Of a DNA stretch of 12,387 nt, positions 1-7,151 are shown in pieces. Source of the stretch: Gemmatimonadota bacterium. Its GTDB lineage: Bacteria > Gemmatimonadota > Gemmatimonadetes > Palauibacterales > Palauibacteraceae. Location: NCBI GenBank assembly GCA_029288095.1, contig JARFPW010000025.1, positions 1-12,387 on the forward strand, written 5' to 3'. The position numbers and the translations under genes were made by a program. Below the pieces are notes generated by a model, which was not told the DNA's origin, did no database searches, and worked only from the letters and a program-made list of their open reading frames with translations. Every line of letters starts with the position of its first letter. The first letter of the stretch is position 1.

Positions 1-1
1 A

Positions 2-385
2 CTGACAGCCGACACACGATTCGCCTGCGGTCTGGTGACCGGAAACCTGGAAGAGGGCGCCCGGCTCAAGTTGCGGGCAGCCGGATGCGCCGACCGGTTC
101 GAGTTCGGCGGCTTCGGTTCCGACGCGGAGCACCGGGCGGACTTGCCGCCCGTGGCGCTGGCGCGCGCCTCAGCTCACTTCGGTCGTTCCTTCAGCGCCG
201 ACGAGGCCGTAGTCATCGGCGACACGCCAGCCGATATCCGGTGTGCGCGCGCAAGCGGTGCGCGGGTGCTTGCCGTGGCAACGGGCCGCCACTCCGTGTC
301 CGAACTCGCTGCCCACGCGCCGGACGCGGTGCTCCCGGACCTGACCGCGGCTGACGAAGTCATGGAGTTCCTGTTGGATGGCTGA
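2..385 (+). CDS. HAD-superfamily hydrolase, C-terminal part (5' truncated by window)
   Basis: The reading frame is open from the first bases of the window to the TGA at 383-385, so the N-terminus with the nucleophile Asp (motif I) lies outside. What remains shows HAD motif II as LVTGN (Thr codon 38-40) and motif IV as GDTPAD (codons 218-235), whose acidic residues bind Mg2+. Between them lies the GSDAEHRADLPPVALARA segment typical of phosphoglycolate-phosphatase-like HAD proteins. The end of the chain (VLAVATGRHSVSEL) matches the usual last strand and helix of this fold. Family knowledge suggests a small soluble phosphatase acting on a phosphorylated metabolite; the substrate cannot be read from the sequence. 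The usual motif III Lys is not obvious in the visible part. The stop overlaps the ATG of the next gene by 8 nt, which suggests translational coupling. An internal GTG at 35 is not the true start, because motif II is interrupted there. Confidence 0.85.
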   Translation: MTADTRFACGLVTGNLEEGARLKLRAAGCADRFEFGGFGSDAEHRADLPPVALARASAHFGRSFSADEAVVIGDTPADIRCARASGARVLAVATGRHSVSELAAHAPDAVLPDLTAADEVMEFLLDG

Positions 386-1787
386 AGATATCCTGCGGCT
401 GGACGTGTTGGTGCACGGGGCGCGTGTAGAGCGCGACACCGAGGTCCGGCGAGAAGAGGGCGGGGTGCGGTACGGTGAGCGGTTCGTGCCGTGGCGCGAA
501 GTCCGATGGGTATCTCGCAGATCGGGAATGGTCCTCGTGTTTGCCGAGGACGTCAGCCTTGCGGTCCGCGCGAAGGGTCGGGCGCTCGGCGATTTTCACG
601 CTTGGCTCGAGCAGGGTGTCGACCACACGGAGCTGCGTGGCCGGCTGATGAAGCAACTGGGCCACGAGGTCGTTCTGTTCGTGGCGGGATCCGCCGTGGA
701 TGGCACGTTCGACGGCGCGCCGGTGCGAGGCCTGTTCCTGGCGGCAGCGACCCGCCGGGCCATCTACCTGCTGTCGGGTCCGAGCCAGCACACGATGGTC
801 TGGCCGGTGGATCGCGTGAAGCGTCAAATCTCCCGCCCCGGAGAGGTCGGAGGAGACGCCGTGCTTCTGACCCGCGGCGAAGACCAGATTCGTCTTCGCT
901 ACTTGTTTCCGGAGGAGATCGTGGCCCTGGCCACGGCATGCCGGAAGCCTATCGTCGGGTCGTCGGAGGCCGCCAGCCATTCCCTGGAGCTGTTCAGCCG
1001 AAAAGAAGTATCTCCACCGCCGCAGGCCGACCTGCCCGAGTTCTCCGCGGCTGCCGGTGCGCTGCACGAGGTCGCCAATCGGGCGGCAGCCAATGTGCCG
1101 GGCGAACTACAGGCCCGGGCCCTCCTGGAGCCCGGGTTCTTCGAGGCCCACTTCCTGGAACTCGGTGAAATCGCCCTGGGGCCCCTGATCCTCCGCAAGT
1201 CCGCCGCTTCGATGGCCGATAGCCTCATGCGTGCTACCGAGGCGATGGACGCGGCCGGCCTTCAGGCGGACACGAGAGCGGCCGTAGCTGCAGCCGCTGA
1301 TCGCATGCTGGACGTGTTTGGGGCCGAAGCCCGAAGACTCGCCCATGTCCAGGATGTCGACCTGGAGGAGAGAGAGAAACGTGTCGCCCTGATCCCGGAG
1401 GCGATGAGAGAGCGACTCCTCGATCGGATGCAGGCTCCGTTCGACCGGCTGTGGTCGCGGTTCGAAGGCCTGGACAGCGAGAGTCAACTGCTGATCGGAG
1501 CACTTGGAGAATATGGAGAAGGGTCGCCGGGCGATGACGACGGCCGACTTGGCGAAGCGGCCGAGCAGTGGCGAGCAACGTTGGCCCGACTGGACAGCGG
1601 GTATGTCGGCGCCTGGCGGGAGTTGGTCGAGGAAATCGAGAAGACCTGGTCGACGGAACTGCTGCCGAGGCTCGTCCAGGTAACGACCGAGGAACGCCGC
1701 GGTATTCCGGAGTGGGTCCAGTTGGCCGCACTCGGCGCAGTAACCCTGCTGCTCGTAGTGGCACTCGTCGCAGTATTCGTGGTATGA
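378..1787 (+). CDS. Tail-anchored protein of unknown function with PH-like N-terminal regions
   Basis: I do not recognise this 469-aa protein. It starts at an ATG overlapping the end of the HAD gene, with GGAG at 364-367 ten bases upstream. Residues 1-80 and about 95-190 look beta-rich. The second block (GLFLAAATRRAIYLLS, then WPVDRVKRQ, then LRYLFPEEIVALATACR) has the strand-turn-strand-helix rhythm of bacterial PH/GRAM-like domains, so a duplicated PH-like module is a reasonable inference. Residues 220-440 are helical and rich in charged residues and Ala/Leu, with an acidic linker near 382-390 (SPGDDDG). There is no signal peptide. Residues 445-469 are one long hydrophobic helix running to the C-terminus, which makes it a probable tail-anchored inner-membrane protein with its bulk in the cytoplasm. 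It precedes the dsbA-like gene by 60 nt, so it may share that transcript. No catalytic motif is visible. Confidence 0.85.
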   Translation: MAEDILRLDVLVHGARVERDTEVRREEGGVRYGERFVPWREVRWVSRRSGMVLVFAEDVSLAVRAKGRALGDFHAWLEQGVDHTELRGRLMKQLGHEVVLFVAGSAVDGTFDGAPVRGLFLAAATRRAIYLLSGPSQHTMVWPVDRVKRQISRPGEVGGDAVLLTRGEDQIRLRYLFPEEIVALATACRKPIVGSSEAASHSLELFSRKEVSPPPQADLPEFSAAAGALHEVANRAAANVPGELQARALLEPGFFEAHFLELGEIALGPLILRKSAASMADSLMRATEAMDAAGLQADTRAAVAAAADRMLDVFGAEARRLAHVQDVDLEEREKRVALIPEAMRERLLDRMQAPFDRLWSRFEGLDSESQLLIGALGEYGEGSPGDDDGRLGEAAEQWRATLARLDSGYVGAWRELVEEIEKTWSTELLPRLVQVTTEERRGIPEWVQLAALGAVTLLLVVALVAVFVV

Positions 1788-1833
1788 CGTCCCCGGAGGG
1801 ACTTGTCGAACCGAACCGTCCCGCGTGAAACGC

Positions 1834-1841
1834 AAAAGGAG
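1834..1841 (+). promoter_or_regulatory. Ribosome binding site fixing the TTG start of the DsbA-like gene
   Basis: AAAAGGAG ends 6 nt before the TTG at 1848, an ideal Shine-Dalgarno distance. The longer frame from the TTG at 1803 has a GGAGGG (1795-1800) only 2 nt upstream, which is too close. The start at 1848 is therefore preferred and removes 15 residues from the longest frame. Confidence 0.65.
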
Positions 1842-1847
1842 CCCAAG

Positions 1848-2615
1848 TTGGCCAACAAGAAAAGTCAGAAAAACACCACCCGAAAGGCTCAGCCTTCGAA
1901 GGGAGCGAAGCGCTCGGGGTCAGGAGGAGGCAAGGGGTTCTATCTGCTTGTCGGTGGTCTCGTCATAGCCGGCGGAGCCGCGCTCGTGATGGCGCGGGAT
2001 TCGGGTAGCGAGCCAGCCGCGCTTTCGCCCCTCAGCGTCGCCGAGACCGGGGCGCCGGCGAGCGCCGATGCCGGGGTCGCTATTGGTTCGGCGGATGCGC
2101 CCGTCACTATCGTCGAGTTTGCCGACTTTCTCTGTCCGGCCTGTCGCTCGTTCAATTCCGTGACCGGAAAGGCTATCCGTCGTGACTTCGCCGGTCCGGA
2201 TGGGCCGGTTCGGTGGATCAACTACGACTTCCCGCTGAACCAGGCTTCGTGGGCTCCGGCACTCGCCGCCAAGTGCGCGGACCAGCAGGGCCGCTACTGG
2301 CAGATGCACGATCTGCTGTTCGCTCTGACTGACGACTGGGGGCGGGAAGCCAACCCGAACCGCAAGTTCATCGAGATCGCCGAGACGGCAGGGGTGGAAA
2401 CCGACGCCTTCCGCGCATGTCTGGATGATCGATCCGGGCTACAGGAAATCGGAGCGGCCAGGCGCTACGGAGAGAGCCTCGGGGTGAACTCAACGCCCTC
2501 CTTGTTCATCAATGGACGGCCGATTCCGCCGAGACGGGAATTCTTCAGCTACGCGGGCATGGAACGGCTGATCCAGCAGGAGTTGGCGGCCGCTACAGCG
2601 GGTAGTCCGGAGTAA
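1848..2615 (+). CDS. Membrane-anchored DsbA-family thiol:disulfide oxidoreductase
   Basis: This 255-aa protein has a lysine-rich cytoplasmic tail (residues 1-30, MANKKSQKNTTRKAQ at the start), one transmembrane helix at about 31-48, a Pro/Ala linker and then a DsbA-like thioredoxin fold. The active site is CPAC (residues 96-99) inside VEFADFLCPAC, and the cis-Pro loop is STPSLFING (Pro217). A further Cys pair (Cys143 and Cys191) lies in the helical insertion and could form a structural or relay disulfide. Families with this layout act outside the cytoplasmic membrane and donate disulfides to secreted proteins. The VKOR-type gene begins 2 nt after the stop, and VKOR homologues are the known quinone-linked reoxidants of such DsbA proteins, so the two very probably form one pathway. 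The start is TTG, chosen on the strong Shine-Dalgarno at 1834-1841; a TTG at 1803 would add 15 residues. Confidence 0.9.
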   Translation: MANKKSQKNTTRKAQPSKGAKRSGSGGGKGFYLLVGGLVIAGGAALVMARDSGSEPAALSPLSVAETGAPASADAGVAIGSADAPVTIVEFADFLCPACRSFNSVTGKAIRRDFAGPDGPVRWINYDFPLNQASWAPALAAKCADQQGRYWQMHDLLFALTDDWGREANPNRKFIEIAETAGVETDAFRACLDDRSGLQEIGAARRYGESLGVNSTPSLFINGRPIPPRREFFSYAGMERLIQQELAAATAGSPE

Positions 2616-2617
2616 CA

Positions 2618-3079
2618 GTGACCGCCGAGACTCGCCACCGTGGTGTCGTGATACTCGCGCTAGTCGGGACATTCGTCTCGCTGTATCTGCTGCTCTACCA
2701 CCTCGGTTTCTATGGTGTCCTGCTGTGTGGGACGGGATCGTGTGATGTGGTGCAGTCCTCGAAGTACGCGGACTTTCTGGGCATTCCCGTGCCGGCATGG
2801 GGGTTCGCCTGGTATGGCGGGGTGCTGGTTCTCGGGCTGCTGTTGGTGGCGGGGCGACCTGAAACGAGCAGGCCAGGCAAACTCGTAGCAATACTCGCTA
2901 CGGGTGGCCTGGCCTTCTCGATCTATCTGACGGCGGTGGAACTGTTCGTCATCCACGCCGTCTGCCGCTGGTGCGTGGTCAGCGCTCTCCTCACCGTGGG
3001 AATCTTCGTGCTGGTGGCTCCCTGGAAGCTGTTACGCCGTGGCCCGCCAGAATCCCTCGAGGGCCTCGCCGTCGAGTGA
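2618..3079 (+). CDS. VKOR-family integral membrane protein (DsbA-reoxidising, quinone-linked)
   Basis: This 153-aa protein has four or five hydrophobic segments (about 9-27, 28-36, 60-78, 88-108, 112-135). It carries the two diagnostic cysteine pairs of bacterial VKOR proteins. The loop pair is Cys37 and Cys42 in LLCGTGSCDVVQSS, followed by a Ser pair and GIPVPAWG. The quinone-proximal pair is Cys116-Cys119 in VCRWC at the start of the last helix. In the family, electrons pass from DsbA to the loop pair, then to the CXXC and to quinone, replacing DsbB. This copy has no fused thioredoxin domain; the partner is encoded immediately upstream, 2 nt away. The start is GTG with GGAG at 2609-2612 inside the end of the upstream gene, so translation is likely coupled. 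The 3' end overlaps the convergent sigma factor gene by 48 bp. Confidence 0.93.
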   Translation: MTAETRHRGVVILALVGTFVSLYLLLYHLGFYGVLLCGTGSCDVVQSSKYADFLGIPVPAWGFAWYGGVLVLGLLLVAGRPETSRPGKLVAILATGGLAFSIYLTAVELFVIHAVCRWCVVSALLTVGIFVLVAPWKLLRRGPPESLEGLAVE

Positions 3080-3895
3080 GGTCTTCAACTTGTCGAAAGC
3101 ACGGTTGCGAATCTGGCGGATCCGCTCGCGAGTAACGCCCAGAAGCTCGCCGATCTGCTCGAGCGTCATCTCCTCCCCGTCGTCCAGGCCATAGTACAGC
3201 ACGAGGATCTTGCGCTCTCTCTCGGTCAGGTAGCTCTCGAACATGCGCTCGAGGAACTCCCGCCGGGCCTGCGCCTCGACATCGATCTCGATGTCACCCT
3301 CGTCAGCGCCGGAAAACCGCTCCCCGAAGGACGCGCTGTCGCGATCCGATTTGTCTAACGGTGCGTCGAGGCTCAATTCCGCAGACGCGACTCTCCGCAG
3401 GGCACGAACCGTTTCTACGGGCTCCTTCATCTCATCGGCGATTTCCCTGTCTGTCGGCGAACGCCCCAGCTTCTGGGTCAAGGCGGTCTCCGTCCGGGAC
3501 AACTTCACCAGATTGGAATTCTGGTTCAGGGGAATGCGAACCGACCGAGTCTGCTCGGCCAGGGCCTGCAGCACGGTCTGGCGAATCCACCACACGGCGT
3601 ACGAGATGAACTTCACACCCTTCTCGGGATCGAACTTCTTGACGGCCTTGAGAAGCCCTTCGTTACCGATGCAGACCAGCTCGGCGAGATTCAAACCACG
3701 CCCCTGGTATTTCTTTACGTAGGAAATCACGAAACGGAGGTTCGCCGTCACGAGGCGTTCCGCCGCCTGCTTGTCACCTTCGCGGGCACGCCGAGCGATT
3801 TCCCGCTCTTCTTTGGGGTCCGCGATCAACGGGTACCGTTCGACGTCTTGCAAGTACTGGTCGAAAGAGTCGAGGGCTCGTGAATTGAAGAACAT
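3032..3895 (-). CDS. RpoD/SigA-type sigma-70 factor (short, without region 1.1)
   Basis: This 287-aa sigma-70 factor has the primary-type domain series. Region 1.2 spans about 7-40 (SFDQYLQDVERYPLI). Region 2 spans 45-120, including FDPEKGVKFISYAVWWIRQ, the segment that binds core enzyme and melts the -10. Region 3 is about 125-205, with an acidic linker at 196-206. Region 4 spans 210-272, with the -35-binding helix-turn-helix in MTLEQIGELLGVTRERIRQI. Region 1.1 and the non-conserved region of E. coli RpoD are absent, giving a length like Bacteroidetes and Gemmatimonadota RpoD proteins. Region 2.2 reads LVCIGNEGLLKAV where many RpoD proteins have LIQEGNIGLMKAV; I recall the GNEGLLKAVKKF form from Gemmatimonadota. 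ATG start, with GGAG at 3900-3903 four bases upstream. It could be the housekeeping sigma factor or a close group 2 paralogue; one window cannot decide. Confidence 0.93.
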   Translation of the reverse strand: MFFNSRALDSFDQYLQDVERYPLIADPKEEREIARRAREGDKQAAERLVTANLRFVISYVKKYQGRGLNLAELVCIGNEGLLKAVKKFDPEKGVKFISYAVWWIRQTVLQALAEQTRSVRIPLNQNSNLVKLSRTETALTQKLGRSPTDREIADEMKEPVETVRALRRVASAELSLDAPLDKSDRDSASFGERFSGADEGDIEIDVEAQARREFLERMFESYLTERERKILVLYYGLDDGEEMTLEQIGELLGVTRERIRQIRNRAFDKLKTSLDGEALEGFWRATA

Positions 3896-3965
3896 GGCGC
3901 TCCAAACCTGAATTGCACGGTCGGGCCGAACGTATCTCCGGCGACCAGGATAAACCTAAACCACT

Positions 3966-3995
3966 AGTATACCACCAGGGGGGGGTCTGGTTCCA
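3966..3995 (-). promoter_or_regulatory. Possible promoter of the sigma factor gene
   Basis: On the minus strand a TATACT hexamer (3966-3971) lies 70 nt upstream of the sigma gene ATG. An imperfect -35 candidate TGGAAC (3990-3995) sits 18 nt further up. The spacer holds a run of eight C (G on the plus strand, 3978-3985) flanked by ACCAG/CTGGT arms. The -10 matches consensus in 5 of 6 positions; the -35 match is weak. The 131-bp gap between ccmH and the sigma gene holds no other clear element. Confidence 0.4.
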
Positions 3996-4026
3996 CTTTC
4001 TTGTGTCATACCGACGGCGTTGGCTC

Positions 4027-4542
4027 TCAGCCGCGACCGATGGCCTCCCGCAGCCACTGATCATCATCTTCACTCAACCCCGAGACCTGCCCGTCATCCG
4101 TGTCCGGGGAGTCGTGGCTCCATTTCCGTATCCGCGTCACCAGCCATGCGCCGCCGAAAATCAGCGCAACGGACGGAAGTATATACACCAGAAGGTTCAA
4201 TCCGATCGCCCGGGGCTTGAGAATGATCCAGTCACCGTATGCCCCGACAAAGTATTCGAGGATTTCTTCCTCGGTCTCGCCCTCGCCAAGCCGTTCCCGA
4301 ATGACAGCCTGCATTTCCTGGGCGATGCCGGAATTCGACTCCAGCACCGATTGTCCGGTGCACACCGGACACCGCAACTGGCCTGCAATCTCAGCTGCTT
4401 CGCCATCGAGCACCGCTGCGGTGCTGTCGGTTAGCAAAGACGGATCCTCGGCCGGCATCCGATTGTCCAGCGGTTCCTGCGCTGCCAGAGGCGCGGCGGT
4501 GAGCAGCAGCGCCATCCCGCACACCAACCTCACGCGGCTCAT
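4027..4542 (-). CDS. ccmH: Cytochrome c maturation protein CcmH (thiol reductase subunit)
   Basis: This 171-aa protein has a signal peptide (about 1-21, ending PLAAQ), a periplasmic helical domain and one transmembrane helix (about 115-136), then a short acidic cytoplasmic tail. The hallmark LRCPVC lies at residues 56-61 (Cys58, Cys61), followed by TGQSVLESNSGIA and the YGDWIILKPR segment typical of CcmH/CycL. Family role: CcmH with CcmG reduces apocytochrome CXXCH disulfides so that haem can be attached, and it works with CcmF in the haem lyase. The C-terminal TPR domain (CcmI part) fused in some CcmH proteins is absent. The ATG overlaps the ccmG stop in an ATGA junction, so the start is well fixed and translation is probably coupled. 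It is the last ccm gene of the operon. A longer upstream frame is open but is only read-through across ccmG. Confidence 0.95.
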   Translation of the reverse strand: MSRVRLVCGMALLLTAAPLAAQEPLDNRMPAEDPSLLTDSTAAVLDGEAAEIAGQLRCPVCTGQSVLESNSGIAQEMQAVIRERLGEGETEEEILEYFVGAYGDWIILKPRAIGLNLLVYILPSVALIFGGAWLVTRIRKWSHDSPDTDDGQVSGLSEDDDQWLREAIGRG

Positions 4543-5084
4543 GGGACGGGGGCAGTTACCGGCGGGCTCGCCAGTAACGAGTCGACGTTTGCCTGAACTA
4601 CGTCCCAGGTGAGCGGTCCGATGTGCTTCGCCCCAATGGCTCCGCCACGATCGACGAAGAACGTCTCGGGTACACCGTGGACTCCGTGGTCGATCGCGGT
4701 CCGAATACCGGGGTCGACCACGTGCAGCCATGTATTGCCGAGCTGGTCCAGAAACCGCTGAGCATTGCGGCGCGAATCGTCGTACACGATGCCAACGACT
4801 TGAACCTCGTCCACCGGATATGTCCTGGCCGTCTCGAGCAACACGCCATGTTCGGCTCGGCACGGAACGCACCAGGAGGCCCAGAAGTTCAGCACGACGA
4901 CCTTGCCCCGCAGCTCTGCCAGGGACAGGGAATCGCCCTCCAGCGTCTCCAGGTGCCAGGAGGGAGCCGGCTCGCCGATCAGGGGCGTGGGGAAGAAGTC
5001 CGGATTGCGCGCGAGGCCGAACATCAGCAGTCCGAGAAACGGCACCGCCGCCAAGGGTAGCATCCAGCGCAGGCGGCCTCTCAC
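4539..5084 (-). CDS. ccmG: Cytochrome c biogenesis thioredoxin CcmG/DsbE (TlpA-like)
   Basis: This 181-aa protein has an N-terminal membrane anchor (about 7-25) and a periplasmic thioredoxin fold. The active site is WCVPC (71-75) after VVVLNFWAS, and the cis-Pro loop is GVPETFFVD (Pro139). The GVHGVPETFFVD and GPLTWDVV stretches are characteristic of CcmG/DsbE within the TlpA group. It reduces the CcmH or apocytochrome disulfide and in turn needs electrons from a CcdA/DsbD-type protein, which is not in this window. The start is GTG, overlapping the ccmF stop in a GTGA junction (5081-5084); the gene ends in an ATGA junction with ccmH. The position between ccmF and ccmH supports CcmG over a general TlpA. 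A 7-residue shorter start at Met8 is possible but lacks the overlap logic. Confidence 0.95.
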   Translation of the reverse strand: MRGRLRWMLPLAAVPFLGLLMFGLARNPDFFPTPLIGEPAPSWHLETLEGDSLSLAELRGKVVVLNFWASWCVPCRAEHGVLLETARTYPVDEVQVVGIVYDDSRRNAQRFLDQLGNTWLHVVDPGIRTAIDHGVHGVPETFFVDRGGAIGAKHIGPLTWDVVQANVDSLLASPPVTAPVP

Positions 5085-7144
5085 GACGAAGTCGCTCCGG
5101 CAGGCTCGAGATCCCGCTCAGCGTCGACCCCCGAGTTCTCGTCGGTCTTCGGAACTTCGGTTGCCCGGCCTGCGAATACGCTGACCGCCGGAGTCCTGTG
5201 CCGCTGCGGCGCCACCGAGAGGATGGCACCGATGGCGATGATCATGCCTCCGATCCACAGCCACGGAACGCCGGGGTTCACGATCACCCGGACCGTGGCA
5301 TGCGAGGCGTTCTGCTGGTCGAACGCCATCAGCGTGAGGTAGAGGTCGGCATCGATGAACGAACGCACCGCCGGCGTGGCGATCGGTTCGTTGGGCTGCT
5401 GGGAATAGAAGTTCATCCGCGGTTCGATCGTGCCGAGCAGCCGTCCGGCCCGCGAAGCCGTGAACGCGCTGTTGACGACGACTCGATGCGGCTCCTCGAA
5501 CGCCCACAGCGAATCGAATTGCACCGTGTAGTCGCCGAGCACCATGTGCTCGCCGGCCCGGAGGGTGGCTTCACGCTCGAACCGCCACGTTCCCGAGACC
5601 GCCAGGGCCACGATGATCACGACGATTCCGGCGTGTACGGTGTAGCCGCCGTAGCGGCGGTTGTTGCGTGTCAGGATCTGTCCGAAACCACGGAAGAACC
5701 CGACGCCGGAAATGCGGCGTCGCGCCGAAATCCCCTTGCGGAACTCGTCCACGATCGTCGTCATCACGAAACCGGCGAACGCAAACGTGATGATCGGATA
5801 CGGCGAGCGAACGCCGAGGGCCAACGAGGCGGTGGCGACGACCAGGCCAACCACCACCGGGCGTACGAACGACCTCTTGAGGCGCTCTCCCGTGGTGCGT
5901 CGCCATGGCAGAGCCGGTCCAACGCCCATCAGGAACAGAAGCAGCAGGCCCAATGGGATGCTCACCATGTTGAAGTACGGTGGCCCCACGCTCACCCGAT
6001 CGCCGTTGATCGCTTCGATAACAAGCGGAAATGTCGTTCCGAGCAGAACCGTGAACGTGAACGCGGCAAAGATCAGGTTATTCAGAATGAACGAGCTTTC
6101 GCGGGATATGACACCGTCGAGAGAGCCCGGGGAATGCAGCCGGTCGGCCCGCCACGCGATCAGCGTCAGCGACGTCAGCGTGACGAACGCGATGAAGGCC
6201 AGAAACAGCGGACCGATGAAGCCCTCCGTGAACGCATGCACCGAGTCCAGCACACCCGAACGTGTGAGAAACGTCCCGAACAGGGTGAGCAGAAACGTCC
6301 CGATAACCAGCGTCAGATTCCAGGTCTTGAGCATGCCCCGACGCTCCTGGACCATCACCGAGTGGAGGAACGCGGTCGCGGTCAGCCACGGCAGGAAGGA
6401 CGCGTTCTCGACCGGATCCCAGGCCCAGTAACCGCCCCAGCCAAGCACTTCGTACGACCACCACGCACCGGCAATAATCCCGAGCGACAGAAACGCCCAC
6501 GGAGTGACGGTCCACCGCCGAGTCGTCCGAATCCACTCCTCGTCGACCTTGCCACTCAGCAGCGCCGCGATCCCGAACGCGAACGGAACGGCCATCCCCA
6601 CGTAGCCCAAGTACAGCAGCGGCGGATGCAGCCCCATCAGCGGGTGGTTCTGCAGCAGGGGATTCGGTCCCGGCCCGTTCAGCGGAGCGGGCGACACGAC
6701 GCCGAATGGGCTCGCGACCGTCGCGACGAGCCCGTAGAAGAACAGCCCGACGATGCCAAGCACTCCGAGCGCATAGGGCAGAAGCCGGGACGTCGACCGA
6801 CGCTGGACGAACACGACCAGGGCGGTATACGCCGCGAGGATGAACGCCCAGAAGAGAATCGACCCTTCGAGACTGCTCCACAGCGAAATCGCGGTGTAAT
6901 AGGGCGGAGTTTCGAGGCTGCCGACGTTCGCCACGTACTCTACGCTGAAATCGTGTGTGAGCAGCGCCCATTCCATGGTGGCCAAGGCAACCGCCATGGC
7001 AGCAAACACGAACGTCGCGGTGTATTTAGCACCGCGGAGAAGTTCGGGGCTGCGGCGGTAACCGGCTACGAGCCCAAGGACGGCGAGTACGCCGGATCCC
7101 AGCCAGGCCGCCGTTACGGCGGCGGAACCGATGAGACTATTCAA
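5081..7144 (-). CDS. ccmF: Haem lyase subunit CcmF
   Basis: This 687-aa polytopic protein (about 14-15 hydrophobic segments) is the haem lyase that attaches haem to apocytochrome c in the periplasm. The WWD domain is WGGYWAWDPVENASFLPWL (236-254). The four conserved histidines are visible: His173 (GLHPPLLYLGY), His261 (FLHSVMVQERRG), His303 (LDSVHAF) and His504 (GYTVHAGIVV). From memory, the first three have the same numbers as the E. coli periplasmic and transmembrane His residues. A large periplasmic beta-rich domain (about 520-630) precedes the last transmembrane helix. The Thr/Glu/Asp-rich C-terminal tail (about 655-687) makes it somewhat longer than E. coli CcmF. The start is TTG at 7144, 7 nt after the ccmE stop, with GGAG about ten bases upstream; no ATG exists before Met49, which would remove a membrane helix. 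The gene ends in a GTGA overlap with ccmG. Confidence 0.96.
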   Translation of the reverse strand: MNSLIGSAAVTAAWLGSGVLAVLGLVAGYRRSPELLRGAKYTATFVFAAMAVALATMEWALLTHDFSVEYVANVGSLETPPYYTAISLWSSLEGSILFWAFILAAYTALVVFVQRRSTSRLLPYALGVLGIVGLFFYGLVATVASPFGVVSPAPLNGPGPNPLLQNHPLMGLHPPLLYLGYVGMAVPFAFGIAALLSGKVDEEWIRTTRRWTVTPWAFLSLGIIAGAWWSYEVLGWGGYWAWDPVENASFLPWLTATAFLHSVMVQERRGMLKTWNLTLVIGTFLLTLFGTFLTRSGVLDSVHAFTEGFIGPLFLAFIAFVTLTSLTLIAWRADRLHSPGSLDGVISRESSFILNNLIFAAFTFTVLLGTTFPLVIEAINGDRVSVGPPYFNMVSIPLGLLLLFLMGVGPALPWRRTTGERLKRSFVRPVVVGLVVATASLALGVRSPYPIITFAFAGFVMTTIVDEFRKGISARRRISGVGFFRGFGQILTRNNRRYGGYTVHAGIVVIIVALAVSGTWRFEREATLRAGEHMVLGDYTVQFDSLWAFEEPHRVVVNSAFTASRAGRLLGTIEPRMNFYSQQPNEPIATPAVRSFIDADLYLTLMAFDQQNASHATVRVIVNPGVPWLWIGGMIIAIGAILSVAPQRHRTPAVSVFAGRATEVPKTDENSGVDAERDLEPAGATSS

Positions 7145-7151
7145 TTCTTGT

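Noticed and set aside
1107..1835. 242-codon minus-strand frame opposite the 469-aa gene
   Set aside because: It has no recognisable domain, it overlaps a better-supported gene throughout, and its start lies within the next gene's leader.
3054..3063. CCCTCGAGGG palindrome as a bidirectional terminator
   Set aside because: It has no loop and no T-tract on either side, and it lies within both coding regions.
3974..3991. ACCAG-(8 nt)-CTGGT as a transcription terminator after ccmH
   Set aside because: The stem is only 5 bp, the loop is a homopolymer, and no T-tract follows on the minus strand.
4027..5229. 400-codon minus-strand frame including ccmH
   Set aside because: Only the last 171 codons are CcmH. 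The upstream part runs through ccmG in a different frame; the ATGA junction and signal peptide fix the start at 4542.
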